Assembly (NCBI RefSeq): GCF_000315795.1
Contig: NZ_ANHY01000020.1
Coordinates: 62,001 to 126,000, forward strand
Origin: Caenispirillum salinarum AK4
Lineage (GTDB): Bacteria; Pseudomonadota; Alphaproteobacteria; Rhodospirillales; Rhodospirillaceae
Length of the DNA stretch: 64,000 bases
Direction of reading: 5' to 3'
Positions 29,984-43,457 of this stretch are shown piece by piece (position 1 is the first letter of the stretch; each line of letters opens with the position of its first letter). The position numbers and the translations under genes were made by a program. A model generated the notes under the pieces. The model ran no database searches, had not been told where the DNA came from, and saw only the letters and a program-made list of their open reading frames with translations.

Positions 29984-31204
29984 ATGTCCGGCCCGCTGAG
30001 CCACGTCCGCGTCCTTGACCTGAGCCGCGTCCTCGCCGGTCCCTGGGCCGGGCAGATGCTCGCGGACATGGGCGCCGACGTCATCAAGGTGGAACGCCCG
30101 GGCAAGGGCGACGACACCCGCGGCTGGGGTCCGCCGTACCTCAAGGACGAAGCCGGCAACGATACGTCGGAGGCCGCCTATTACCTGTCGGCCAACCGCG
30201 GCAAGCGCTCGGTGACCATCGACTTCACCCAGCCCGAGGGCCAGGCCCTGGTGCGCGAAATGGCGGCCAAGGCCGACGTGGTGATCGAGAACTTCAAGGT
30301 CGGCGGGCTGAAGAAGTACGGCCTGGACTACGACAGCCTGAAGGCCGTCAACCCGGGCCTGGTGTACTGCTCCATCACCGGCTTCGGCCAGGACGGCCCC
30401 TATGCCCACCGCGCCGGCTACGACTTCATGATCCAGGGCATGGGCGGGCTGATGAGCCTGACCGGCGCCCCCGACGGCGCGCCGGGCGGCGAGCCCATGA
30501 AGGTCGGCGTCGCCATCACCGACATCTTCACCGGCATGTACGCCACCTCCGCCATTCAGGCCGCCCTGATCCACAAGGAGCGCACGGGCGAGGGCCAGCA
30601 CATCGACATGGCGCTGCTGGATGTGCAGGTGGCGACGCTGGCCAACCAGGCGATGAACTACCTCGCCAGCGGAGTGGCTCCGAAGCGCCTGGGCAACAGC
30701 CATCCCAACATCGTGCCCTACCAGGCATTTCCGACCGCCGACGGCTACATCATCCTGGCGGTGGGCAACGACGCGCAGTTCGCCCGTTTCTGCAAGGTCG
30801 CGGGGCTTGACGCCATCGCTGCCGACGCGCGCTTCGCCACCAACGCCGGCCGCGTGCGCCACCGCGAGGACCTGGTGCCGCAGATCGCCGAGGTCATCCG
30901 CACCCGCACCAGCGGCGACTGGCTGAGCGCGCTGGAGGCCGAGGGCGTTCCCTGCGGCCCCATCAACACCCTGGACCAGGTCTTCGCCGACCCGCAGGTG
31001 GTCCATCGCGGCATGAAGGTCTCCGTCCCGCACCCGCTGGCGGGCCATGTGGACCTGGTGGCCAGCCCCATGCGGTTCTCGGGCACCCCCGTGGACTACG
31101 ACCGCGCACCGCCGACGCTCGGCCAGGACACCGACGCGGTGCTGGATGCACTGGGCGTGGACGAGGCCCGCCGCGCCGGTCTTCGCGAGAAAGGCATCAT
31201 CTGA
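29984..31204 (+). CDS. Class III (CaiB/BaiF) CoA transferase, probably succinyl-CoA:glutarate CoA-transferase
   Basis: 406-residue family III CoA transferase with GGAGG before the ATG. Seen: [28 protein letters not shown] (N-terminal), [13 protein letters not shown], the catalytic-Asp region ([25 protein letters not shown]) and the C-terminal [20 protein letters not shown]. Its position right after gcdH, as in bacteria that activate glutarate with succinyl-CoA, argues for a SUGCT-like role supplying glutaryl-CoA. Confidence 0.9.
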   Translation: MSGPLSHVRVLDLSRVLAGPWAGQMLADMGADVIKVERPGKGDDTRGWGPPYLKDEAGNDTSEAAYYLSANRGKRSVTIDFTQPEGQALVREMAAKADVVIENFKVGGLKKYGLDYDSLKAVNPGLVYCSITGFGQDGPYAHRAGYDFMIQGMGGLMSLTGAPDGAPGGEPMKVGVAITDIFTGMYATSAIQAALIHKERTGEGQHIDMALLDVQVATLANQAMNYLASGVAPKRLGNSHPNIVPYQAFPTADGYIILAVGNDAQFARFCKVAGLDAIAADARFATNAGRVRHREDLVPQIAEVIRTRTSGDWLSALEAEGVPCGPINTLDQVFADPQVVHRGMKVSVPHPLAGHVDLVASPMRFSGTPVDYDRAPPTLGQDTDAVLDALGVDEARRAGLREKGII

Positions 31205-31299
31205 GGTTTCCCCGGGCGGCGCCCCGTCTCCCGCTTCTGGCGCCGCCGCTTTAAGCGCACCCGCGCTTGTCCTCCCCGCGCGCATTCCGCGCACACCTT

Positions 31300-31340
31300 G
31301 CGCCGCCCCGGCCGACCGTCGGGTGCGGCGCTTTTTTCTT
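31300..31340 (+). terminator. Terminator of the glutarate operon
   Basis: GCGCCGC (31300-31306) pairs with GCGGCGC (31325-31331), with an inner CCG/CGG extension, then six T. Confidence 0.8.
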
Positions 31341-31447
31341 CTTGTCCCTGGGTCCGTTGCGGCATCTCCACCGGCGCGAGCAGGAACCCCGGGCCGTCGC
31401 AAATCGTCGTTAGCAAAAGACCGAACGCTTTCGAAACGGAGGCAATC

Positions 31448-32218
31448 ATGGCCGACGACTCCAAAAACACCGACGACATCGAGGTCCTGGAGGAAGGCAC
31501 CATCTATTTCGCCTTCCGCCCCAAGGTGGAAACGCACGATCCCTCGGGATTGAAGGACGTGGAGCGCTTTTCGATGATCCTCGTGCCCTCCGGCCGCAAG
31601 AGCGTACGCATGGCGATCATCGGCCGCAAACGCCTGCCCGAGATCGACAGCCACGAGCGCGAATGGGGCTTCATCGAGACCGTAGGCAAGGACCCCAAGA
31701 AGCTGGGCCAGGACCTGGCGGAACAGCACCAGGACACCAAGACCCGGGGCGAGCGCACCTATCCCGCCTATCGCCCCGCCGGCCAGGGCGTCTACGCCTT
31801 CGTCCAGAAAGGCCGCAACATGCACCTGACCTACGCCCTGTCGGACCCGGAGAAACCGGGCGAGGTACAGAAGGCCTTCAACATCGCGCCCGAGGGCAGC
31901 TTCGCCCTTTCGGTGAAGAACCCGGAAAAGGGCCAACCCCGCGCCGCCGGCCTGTCGGACGAGGACAAGGCCGATTACCCCAAGTCCAAGCAGGAGGAGT
32001 TCGAGGGACGCCGTTTCGCGCCCACCGACCCGTCGCTGCTGGACTACGAGGGGGCGGAGTTCGTCATGGTCGGTGCCCGCCGCGATCCCGAGGAGGACTA
32101 CGACCTCGACATTGAAGAAAAAGCCGACAAGATGAGCGACGAGCGCATCTTCCGCCACCTGCACATGGCCAAGACACGCAACCCCGTCGAACCCCTGTTC
32201 GACGGCAAATGGGCCTGA
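31448..32218 (+). CDS. Conserved-looking soluble protein of unknown function
   Basis: 256 residues, clean start with GGAGG seven bases before the ATG. No signal peptide or membrane segment. Highly charged, with acidic ends; the middle contains ERFSMILVPSGRKSVRMAIIGRKRLPE and GQGVYAFVQKGRNMHLTYAL, which look like beta-strands of a compact domain, and a C-terminal acidic helix rich region before HLHMAKTRNPVEPLF. No family was recognised. It has its own transcript, bounded upstream by a terminator. Codon use is like its neighbours, so it appears native. Confidence 0.8.
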   Translation: MADDSKNTDDIEVLEEGTIYFAFRPKVETHDPSGLKDVERFSMILVPSGRKSVRMAIIGRKRLPEIDSHEREWGFIETVGKDPKKLGQDLAEQHQDTKTRGERTYPAYRPAGQGVYAFVQKGRNMHLTYALSDPEKPGEVQKAFNIAPEGSFALSVKNPEKGQPRAAGLSDEDKADYPKSKQEEFEGRRFAPTDPSLLDYEGAEFVMVGARRDPEEDYDLDIEEKADKMSDERIFRHLHMAKTRNPVEPLFDGKWA

Positions 32219-32257
32219 TGCAGCCCACCGGCCTTGCATCGTTCGCCGCCCCCGGCT

Positions 32258-32280
32258 AAGTAGCATCTGAGATGCATCTT
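32258..32280. promoter_or_regulatory. Predicted NsrR operator before the truncated haemoglobin
   Basis: An 11-1-11 palindrome: AAGTAGCATCT, G, AGATGCATCTT. The right arm is a near-exact NsrR half-site and the left arm matches its inverse at 9 of 11 positions. It ends 20 bases before the haemoglobin ATG, a position suited to repression by the nitric-oxide sensor NsrR. Confidence 0.65.
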
Positions 32281-32300
32281 TAGAGTCGGGAGCGGCGCCC

Positions 32301-32687
32301 ATGCCCTGGGACAAGGTCAGCGAAGACGGAATCGTCGAACTTGTGGATACCTTCTACGGCAAGATCCGCCAGGACCCGGAGCTTGGCCCCATTTTCGAGC
32401 AGGCCATCGGCGACGACTGGCAGCCGCATCTGACCAAGATGTACGATTTTTGGTCGTCGATCATGCTGACAACGGGCCGCTACAAGGGCCGCCCCCTGCC
32501 CGCCCACGTCCGCCTGCCCATCGAGCCCCGCCACTTCGGACTGTGGCTGGAGCTGTTCACCGAGACGACGGAAGAGGTGTTCGACCCGGACACGGCCCAC
32601 GCCTTCCAGGTCAAGGCCCACCAGATCGCCGGCAGCTTCATGAGCGCGCTGGAAACGGTGAAGCAGTTCCCCAGCATGGCGCGGTAA
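32301..32687 (+). CDS. Group III truncated haemoglobin
   Basis: Small haem protein of 128 residues. It shows the group III pattern: short N-terminus, FYGKIRQDPELGPIFEQAI, then HLTKMYDFWSSIMLTTGRYKGRP (CD/E region) and LPIEPRHFGLWLELFTET, in which the His of PRHF is the proximal haem ligand. A distal Tyr/Trp pair is present. Group III globins are linked to NO or peroxide chemistry; the NsrR-like site supports a nitrosative-stress role. Confidence 0.92.
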   Translation: MPWDKVSEDGIVELVDTFYGKIRQDPELGPIFEQAIGDDWQPHLTKMYDFWSSIMLTTGRYKGRPLPAHVRLPIEPRHFGLWLELFTETTEEVFDPDTAHAFQVKAHQIAGSFMSALETVKQFPSMAR

Positions 32688-32693
32688 GTTGCG

Positions 32694-33179
32694 TCAGCCC
32701 TTGATGCCGACAGCCTCGCAAAAGGCTTCCACCTCCCGCGCCACGGCCGCCGTGCACCGCTCCGCCACTGCGACGTTGGGCTCGGCACGGCTGTAGTCGA
32801 AGTCGTCATAGACATGGCGGACGACGTGCCGGAAGGCACGGAGGTCCTGAAGGTCGCGCGCGGTTTCCCTCGTGATGATGGCGGGGCGAGAGCCATCTAC
32901 CGCCGTGGCAGCCCGCCGGATGAGTTCGGCATGGTAGTCGCGGCCCGTGGGTCGGCTTTCGTCGATCTCGTGGATCAAGCGATCCAAGGCGGATTCAAGG
33001 GCGCAGTAAGTGTCGTGGATGAGCTTGGAGATGGCCAACTCGCGATCCAGCCGCGCATCCTCATCAAGTGCCGCGTCATCGTGAAGAGTGGAGGCGCGCC
33101 GAACCGCCCGCTCACAAGCCTTTTCCGCCAACGTCAAATCTCGCCGGACATCAGCCCAAAGCGCTGGGTTCCCGCCCAT
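32694..33179 (-). CDS. HEPN-domain protein, HepT-type toxin
   Basis: 161-residue all-helical HEPN protein. RHVVRHVY (about residues 117-124) is an exact R-X4-H-X-Y motif, the RNase active site of HepT in which the Tyr is the residue AMPylated by the partner. LDRELAISKLIHDTYCALESALDRLI forms the helix that precedes it in the family. The gene overlaps the end of the nucleotidyltransferase gene by 29 bp, so it is co-translated second. It is convergent with the haemoglobin gene, six bases away. Confidence 0.85.
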   Translation of the reverse strand: MGGNPALWADVRRDLTLAEKACERAVRRASTLHDDAALDEDARLDRELAISKLIHDTYCALESALDRLIHEIDESRPTGRDYHAELIRRAATAVDGSRPAIITRETARDLQDLRAFRHVVRHVYDDFDYSRAEPNVAVAERCTAAVAREVEAFCEAVGIKG

Positions 33180-33504
33180 TGCGGTCGATCCTTTCCTTCA
33201 GGGACGGAGAGAGGAAGCGTTCGGCGATGACGTCGGCGGAAAAGCCCGCGCGACGGAGCGCGATATCCACGTCAAGCGCCACATCCGAATCCACACCCTC
33301 CGGCAAGCCGCAGACAGCGACGTCGATATCCGACCGTTCGTCGAAACGGCCCTCCACCAGCGACCCGAACACGATCAGCCGGCCGCCCGCCTCATGCACG
33401 CGCGCATCGGCGACCCGCAACGCTTCCAGCGCCGCCCGGCGGCGCTCCGCCAGGCGGCGGGCGCGGAGCTCGGTGTAGGACGGATAGGTGGTCATGCCGT
33501 TCAT
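33151..33504 (-). CDS. MNT-domain nucleotidyltransferase, MntA-type antitoxin
   Basis: 117 residues from the ATG at 33504 (GGAG upstream; 33495 and 33540 are alternatives). FGSLVEGRFDERSDIDVAV holds the exact GS-X10-DXD signature of minimal nucleotidyltransferases, preceded by an amphipathic helix (RARRLAERRRAALEALRV). In MntA-HepT systems this enzyme adds AMP groups to the toxin Tyr to silence it. Gene order MNT then HEPN with overlap matches those modules. Confidence 0.85.
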   Translation of the reverse strand: MNGMTTYPSYTELRARRLAERRRAALEALRVADARVHEAGGRLIVFGSLVEGRFDERSDIDVAVCGLPEGVDSDVALDVDIALRRAGFSADVIAERFLSPSLKERIDRNGREPSALG

Positions 33505-33544
33505 GCCGCTCCAGACAACTCCTGATGAAACATAGCACAAACCA

Positions 33545-33576
33545 AAAGGGCGCGCCCCACCGGACGCGCCCCTTCT
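33545..33576. terminator. Hairpin between the MNT gene and the acyl-CoA synthetase gene
   Basis: AAGGGCGCG pairs with CGCGCCCCTT across a short loop. On the minus strand AAGGGGCGCG..GCGCGCCCTTTTGG ends in TTTT, 25 bases past the synthetase stop. Confidence 0.6.
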
Positions 33577-33601
33577 CCATGACCAGCCGACGAACCCCGC
33601 C

Positions 33602-35302
33602 CTAGCCGTCCAGGCCCAGGTCCTCGGCGATGTGCTTGCGCATGACGTATTTCTGGACCTTGCCGGTCACCGTCATGGGGAATTCGTCGACGAAGCGGAT
33701 GTAACGCGGGATCTTGTAGTGGGCGATCTGGCCCTTGCAGAACTCGCGGATTTCCTCCTCCGTCGCCTCGTGCCCCTCGCGCAGGCGGATGCAGGCGCAC
33801 AGTTCCTCGCCGTACTTCTTGTCGGGCACGCCGATGACCTGCACGTCGTTGACGGCGGGATGGCGATACAGGAATTCCTCGATCTCGCGCGGATAGATGT
33901 TCTCGCCGCCGCGGATGACCATGTCCTTGATGCGGCCGACGATCTTGCAATAGCCGTGCTCGTCCAGCGTCGCCAGGTCGCCGGTGTGCATCCAGCCGGC
34001 GGAGTCGATGCTCTCGCGCGTCTTTTCCTCGTCGTTCCAGTAGCCGAGCATCACCGAATAGCCCCGCGTGCACAGCTCGCCCGCGGTGCCGCGCGGGACG
34101 ATGCGGCCGTCCAGGTCGACGATCTTCACTTCAAGGTGCGGCTGGACGCGGCCAACGGTGGAGACGCGGGCCTCCAGTTCGTCGTCGGCGGCGGTCTGGA
34201 AGCTGACGGGGCTGGTTTCCGTCATGCCGTAGGCGATGGTGACCTCTTCCATGTTCATCTCGGCGATGACGCGCTTCATAACCTCGATGGGGCACGGGCT
34301 GCCGGCCATGATGCCGGTGCGCAGGCTGGAGAGGTTGAAGCTCTTGAACTCCGGGTGGTCGAGCTGCGCGATGAACATGGTCGGCACGCCGTAAAGACCG
34401 GTGCACTTCTCCCGCTCCACCGTCTCCAGCACCGCCAGCGGGTCGAAGGCCTCGCCGGGATAGACCATGGTGGCACCGTGGGTGACGCAGCCCAGGTTCC
34501 CCATGACCATGCCGAAGCAGTGGTACAGGGGCACCGGAATGCACAGGCGGTCGCCGTGGCCCAGGCGGATGGCCTCGGCCACGAAGAAGCCGTTGTTGAG
34601 GATGTTGTGGTGGGTCAGCGTCGCGCCCTTGGGGAAGCCCGTGGTGCCGCTGGTGAACTGGATGTTGATGGGATCGTCGAACTGGAGCTTTTCCGCCAGC
34701 TCCGCCACCCGCGCGCGATGGCTGTCCTCGGCCATCTCGTAGAGTTCCTTGAAGGCATACATGCCGTGGATGTGGTCGTTGCCGATGTGCACCACGGCCT
34801 TCAGATCCGGCAGGCGCTCGGCCTTCAGGGCGCCCGGCGGGCAGTGGTCCAGCTCGGGCGCCAGCTTGCGCACCATGTCGATATAGTTCGACGTCTTGAA
34901 CTCATCGGCGAGCACCAGCGCCTTGCACTCCACCTTGGTCAGCGCGTACTCAAGTTCCGCCAGACGGTAGGACGGGTTGATGTTGACCAACACCAGCCCG
35001 GCCTTGGCGGTGGCGAACTGGGTCAGCGCCCACTCGGCATTGTTGGGCGACCAGATGCCGACGCGGTCCCCCGGTTCCAGCCCCAGCGCGAGGAAGCCGG
35101 CGGCGATCTCGTCCACCCGGCGCTTCATCTCGGCATAGGTCCAGCGCACACCCTGGTGACGGACGACCAGCGCCTCGGTCTCCGGCCAGCGGGCGGCGGC
35201 CTTGTCGAAGTGCACCCCGATGGTGTCGCCGATAAGGGTGGTCTCGCTGGCGCCGTGGACGTAGCTCGGCAAGGCGGCGGCGGAAGTCTGGGCCTCGGTC
35301 AT
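33602..35302 (-). CDS. AMP-dependent fatty-acid/medium-chain acyl-CoA synthetase (ACSF2-like)
   Basis: 566-residue adenylate-forming ligase that activates a carboxylic acid to its CoA ester. Motifs: P-loop [18 protein letters not shown] (~205), [11 protein letters not shown] (~345), hinge [21 protein letters not shown] (~455) and C-terminal catalytic Lys in [14 protein letters not shown]. The overall wording is of the ACSF2/FadD-like group of wide chain specificity. A putative LiuR-type operator lies 67 bp upstream of the start. Confidence 0.92.
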   Translation of the reverse strand: MTEAQTSAAALPSYVHGASETTLIGDTIGVHFDKAAARWPETEALVVRHQGVRWTYAEMKRRVDEIAAGFLALGLEPGDRVGIWSPNNAEWALTQFATAKAGLVLVNINPSYRLAELEYALTKVECKALVLADEFKTSNYIDMVRKLAPELDHCPPGALKAERLPDLKAVVHIGNDHIHGMYAFKELYEMAEDSHRARVAELAEKLQFDDPINIQFTSGTTGFPKGATLTHHNILNNGFFVAEAIRLGHGDRLCIPVPLYHCFGMVMGNLGCVTHGATMVYPGEAFDPLAVLETVEREKCTGLYGVPTMFIAQLDHPEFKSFNLSSLRTGIMAGSPCPIEVMKRVIAEMNMEEVTIAYGMTETSPVSFQTAADDELEARVSTVGRVQPHLEVKIVDLDGRIVPRGTAGELCTRGYSVMLGYWNDEEKTRESIDSAGWMHTGDLATLDEHGYCKIVGRIKDMVIRGGENIYPREIEEFLYRHPAVNDVQVIGVPDKKYGEELCACIRLREGHEATEEEIREFCKGQIAHYKIPRYIRFVDEFPMTVTGKVQKYVMRKHIAEDLGLDG

Positions 35303-35368
35303 GGTGTCGCGTTTCCTCCGTCTTCATGCGGATCGTTATCCCGCGCGGAGCGTAACGCGAAGTTGCCG

Positions 35369-35384
35369 TTTACGTAAACGTCAA
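35369..35384. promoter_or_regulatory. Putative LiuR/MerR-type operator (copy 2)
   Basis: TTTACGTAAACGTCAA, including the perfect 12-bp palindrome GTTTACGTAAAC from one base upstream. It matches the site at 3199-3214 at 13 of 16 positions; both precede acyl-CoA genes. Confidence 0.5.
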
Positions 35385-35426
35385 AGGCGTGAAGATTCGG
35401 TGGTAGCGCATCAACGCGCCTGCAAC

Positions 35427-35461
35427 AAAAAAAGGCCGGAACCGCCGTAACGGTTCCGGCC
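35427..35461 (-). terminator. Terminator of the glycerol operon
   Basis: On the minus strand GGCCGGAACCG (35451-35461) pairs perfectly with CGGTTCCGGCC (35434-35444) and is followed by seven T. It is 137 bases after the glpV stop. Confidence 0.92.
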
Positions 35462-35493
35462 AGGCTCAAGGCTCCGGGAGGAGACCTTTGAGG

Positions 35494-35579
35494 CGCACGG
35501 ACGCTGGCGCGTCCGTGCTGCGTTCAATCGCCACGCAGGCTCACGCGCCTGCCCGGCGCGGGGTCGCAGTCGCGACCCT
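35494..35579 (-). other. Cluster of hairpins in the glpV 3' untranslated region
   Basis: Three perfect stems in a row: GCACGGACG/CGTCCGTGC (35495-35518), GCAGGC/GCCTGC (35535-35552) and GGGTCGC/GCGACCC (35561-35578), all between the glpV stop and its terminator. They could protect the operon 3' end or form a 3'-derived small RNA. Confidence 0.45.
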
Positions 35580-35597
35580 ATTCGCCCTTATCGGGCT

Positions 35598-37331
<1,734 letters not shown>

Positions 37332-37435
37332 TGTGTGTCCTCCCTTGTTGGTCCGTTGTCTTGTCCGGAACCTAAGCAGGTGCGGTCTTCAGTCGACGGC
37401 GCGGGGCCACACCACCCCCGGCCTGGCAGCCCCCA

Positions 37436-37714
37436 TCAGACCCAGCGGAAGACGCAGAGCGCGAACACCACCGAGATGATCGAGGCGATCCACAGCTGCG
37501 GGCCAACGACCCCCAGCCAGATGAGGTGTATCCAGCCGCTGCCCAGCAGCGAGATGAACAGCCGGTCGCCGCGCGTGGTCAGGATGCCCAGCACCCCGGC
37601 GCGTTCCGTCTGGGGCACGGCGCGGTCCCAGACCGTCATGGCGACCAGCGCGGTGACGATGCAGATGAAGAAAATGCCGGTGGGCCACGTCCAGGCCATC
37701 CACGCGAGATCCAT
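37436..37714 (-). CDS. glpU: DUF2160 membrane protein of the glycerol operon
   Basis: 92 residues with three hydrophobic segments: WTWPTGIFFICIVTALVAMT (8-28), LFISLLGSGWIHLIWLGVV (52-70) and LWIASIISVVFALCVFRWV (73-92). DUF2160 proteins occur almost only inside glpSTPQV operons; function unknown, perhaps a transporter accessory subunit. It lies 27 bases after glpQ. Confidence 0.88.
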   Translation of the reverse strand: MDLAWMAWTWPTGIFFICIVTALVAMTVWDRAVPQTERAGVLGILTTRGDRLFISLLGSGWIHLIWLGVVGPQLWIASIISVVFALCVFRWV

Positions 37715-37741
37715 GGGTCGCTCCTCCCTTGCCCGAAGCCG

Positions 37742-39522
<1,781 letters not shown>

Positions 39523-39537
39523 CGGTCAGGCCTCCTG

Positions 39538-40608
39538 TTACGGCCAGAGGTGATCGTCGACATACAGGTTCACGGCCGAGGCATCGAACCGCACCCGCGC
39601 GTCGTCGGCGGGAATCTCGGCGCCCTCGGGCATGAGCGCGCTGAACGGAATGCCGTCCAGCTTCGCCTTGACGATGCGATAGCGGCCGATGTCGTCGACC
39701 CGCTCCACCGAGACGGGGACACCGTCCTCGCGGCCCAGGCGCACGAACTCCGGCCGCACGCCCAGCTCGATCTTGGAGCCGGCCGGCGGCGGTTCGTAGC
39801 CGCCGCGCAGCGCGATTTCGTGCTCGCCGACGCGGGCGCTCGCACCGTTCACCGCGCAGGGCAGGACGTTCATGCCGGGGCTGCCGATGAAGTAGCCGAC
39901 GAAGGTGTGGGCCGGGCGGTGGAACAGCTCGTCCGGCGTGCCCACCTGCACCACCTCGCCCTCGTACATCACCACCACCTTGTCGGCGAAGGTCAGGGCC
40001 TCCGTCTGGTCGTGGGTGACGTAGATCATGGTGTGGGCGAAGCGCTTGTGCAGGTGCTTGAGCTGGCTGCGCAACTGCCATTTCAGGTGCGGGTCGATGA
40101 CCGTCAGCGGCTCGTCGAACAGGATGGCGTTGACGCTGTCGCGCACCAGCCCGCGCCCCAGGCTGATCTTCTGCTTGGCATCGGCGGTCAGCCCTTTGGC
40201 CTTTCGCTTCAGCTCCCGCGTCATCTCCAGCATCTCCGCCATTTCATGGACGCGGCGGTCGATCTCGGCGGCGGGAACCTTCCGGTTGCGCAAGGGAAAA
40301 GCAAGATTGTCGTAGACGGTCATGCTGTCGTAGATGACCGGAAACTGGAACACCTGGGCGATGTTGCGCGCCTCGGGCGGCAGGCCCGTGACCTCGTGGC
40401 CGTCGAACAGCACGCGGCCGTGGCTGGGCGCGAGAAGGCCGGAAATGATGTTCAGCAGCGTCGTCTTGCCGCAGCCCGAGGGGCCGAGCAGCGCGTAGGC
40501 GCCGCCGTCGTCCCACGTCAGGTCGAACTCCTTCAGCGCGAAGTCGGCCCGGCTCTGCGGGTTGGGCATGTAGGCGTGGGCGAGGCGGTTCAACTCGATG
40601 CGGGCCAT
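39538..40608 (-). CDS. glpT: Glycerol ABC transporter ATPase with degenerate signature motif
   Basis: 356-residue MalK-like ATPase. Walker A GPSGCGKTT, Q-loop VFQFPVIYDS, Walker B ILFDEPLTVID and switch histidine in YVTHDQTEAL are intact, but the place of the LSGGQ signature reads LTADAKQKISLGRGLVR. A regulatory TOBE-like domain fills ~240-356. It pairs with GlpS, whose defects are the opposite ones. This signature appears to be a trait of GlpT proteins rather than a local mutation (from memory of homologues). Confidence 0.93.
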   Translation of the reverse strand: MARIELNRLAHAYMPNPQSRADFALKEFDLTWDDGGAYALLGPSGCGKTTLLNIISGLLAPSHGRVLFDGHEVTGLPPEARNIAQVFQFPVIYDSMTVYDNLAFPLRNRKVPAAEIDRRVHEMAEMLEMTRELKRKAKGLTADAKQKISLGRGLVRDSVNAILFDEPLTVIDPHLKWQLRSQLKHLHKRFAHTMIYVTHDQTEALTFADKVVVMYEGEVVQVGTPDELFHRPAHTFVGYFIGSPGMNVLPCAVNGASARVGEHEIALRGGYEPPPAGSKIELGVRPEFVRLGREDGVPVSVERVDDIGRYRIVKAKLDGIPFSALMPEGAEIPADDARVRFDASAVNLYVDDHLWP

Positions 40609-40651
40609 GGGACCGTGTCTCCCTCAGTCCGGGCGTATCTGTGTGGCGGCG

Positions 40652-41745
40652 TCAGGCGGCCTTGGCCTTGGTCTCGGGCGCGGCGACGAGGCTGCCGTCG
40701 CGCTCGAAGACGAAGAAGCGGTCGGGGTCCAGGAACAGGCGCACGGGCGCGTCGATCTCGGGCTCGTGGATGCCGTGCGACAGCGCCACCCAGCGGCAAT
40801 TGGCGTAGTCGGCGTGGACGAAGCTTTCCGAGCCGGTAATCTCGGTCACCGCCACGATGCCCTCCAGCTCGATGTGGCCCGGGCCGGCCTCCTCGGGCGT
40901 CAGGTAGAGGTGGTTGGGTCGGAAACCGATGGTGTAGCCGCCATCGCGCAGGCCCGAGAGCGAGCCGCGCGCGGGCGTCACCGACTCCCCGATCCAGACG
41001 CGGCCGCCCTTCACCTCCACGTCGATGAAGTTCATGGGCGGGTCGCTGAAGACGGCCGCCGTCAGCTTGTCGTGGGGCTTGCGGTAGACCTGAAGCGTCG
41101 GGCCGAACTGGGTCACAGCGCCCTCGTGCAGGGTGGCGGTGTTGCCGCCCAGCAGCAGGGCCTCGGCGGGCTCGGTCGTGGCGTAGACCATGATGGCGCC
41201 GGTCTCGGCGAACACGCGCGGCAGTTCCTCGCGCAGTTCCTCGCGCAGCTTGTAGTCCAGGTTCGCCAGCGGCTCGTCCAGCAGCACCAGGTCCGCGCCC
41301 TTGACCAGCGCGCGGGCGAGTGCGGTGCGCTGCTGCTGGCCGCCGGAAAGCTCCAGCGGCGTCCGGTCGAGCATCTTCTCGATGCGCAGGAGCTTCGCGG
41401 CGTGCCGGACCTTTTCCTCGATCTCGGCCTTCGGGCGCCTGGCGACCTTCAGCGGGCTTGCAATGTTTTCCCACACCGACAGCGTCGGGTAGTTGATGAA
41501 CTGCTGATAGACCATGGCGACGGACCGCTTCTGCACCGGCAGCCCGGTGACGTCGGTCCCGTCCATGATGACCTGCCCCGACGTCGGCGCATCCAGCCCC
41601 GCCATCAGCCGCATGAGGCTGGTCTTGCCGGAAAGCGTGGGGCCAAGAAGGACATTCAGCGTGCCCCGCTCCAGGGTCATGGAGACGTCGCGGATATGGG
41701 TCTCGCGCCCCACCACCTTGGTCACGTTGCGCATTTCGAGCGTCG

Positions 41746-41749
<4 letters not shown>
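40652..41749 (-). CDS. glpS: Glycerol ABC transporter ATPase lacking the switch histidine
   Basis: 365-residue MalK-like ATPase. Walker A GPTLSGKTS, Q-loop VYQQFINYPT, signature LSGGQQQRTALARALV and Walker B LVLLDEPLANLD are present. At the H-loop, where MalK-type ATPases read VTHDQ, the sequence is MVYATTEPAEALLLGG, so the switch His is Thr. C-terminal TOBE-like part from ~240. Its start overlaps the glpD stop by four bases. Confidence 0.93.
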
Positions 41750-43293
<1,544 letters not shown>

Positions 43294-43409
43294 GTCCTCC
43301 CTGCTCCGTCCAGTTGTTGACCCGCAGGTTGACCCGCGTGGCTTGGGCTTGATGGGGCGCCTGCCGCCAGGACCACCACCATCACGGAACTTTCATAAGG
43401 GAGCGTACG

Positions 43410-43445
43410 CGAAATTTTGTGCGCGTCAAAGCGAAAATTACGAAA
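43410..43445 (-). promoter_or_regulatory. Putative GlpR operator before glpD
   Basis: Three TTTCG words on the minus strand (43410-43414, 43432-43436, 43441-43445) in an AT-rich patch between glpR and glpD. The same TTTCG words occur before glpR itself, as expected for a DeoR-family repressor. Confidence 0.5.
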
Positions 43446-43457
43446 GAGAAATCGCAA

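Noticed and set aside
29849-32314. 821-residue minus-strand frame opposite the CoA transferase and the unknown protein gene
   Set aside because: Covers two well-supported + strand genes; no domains, low-complexity composition.
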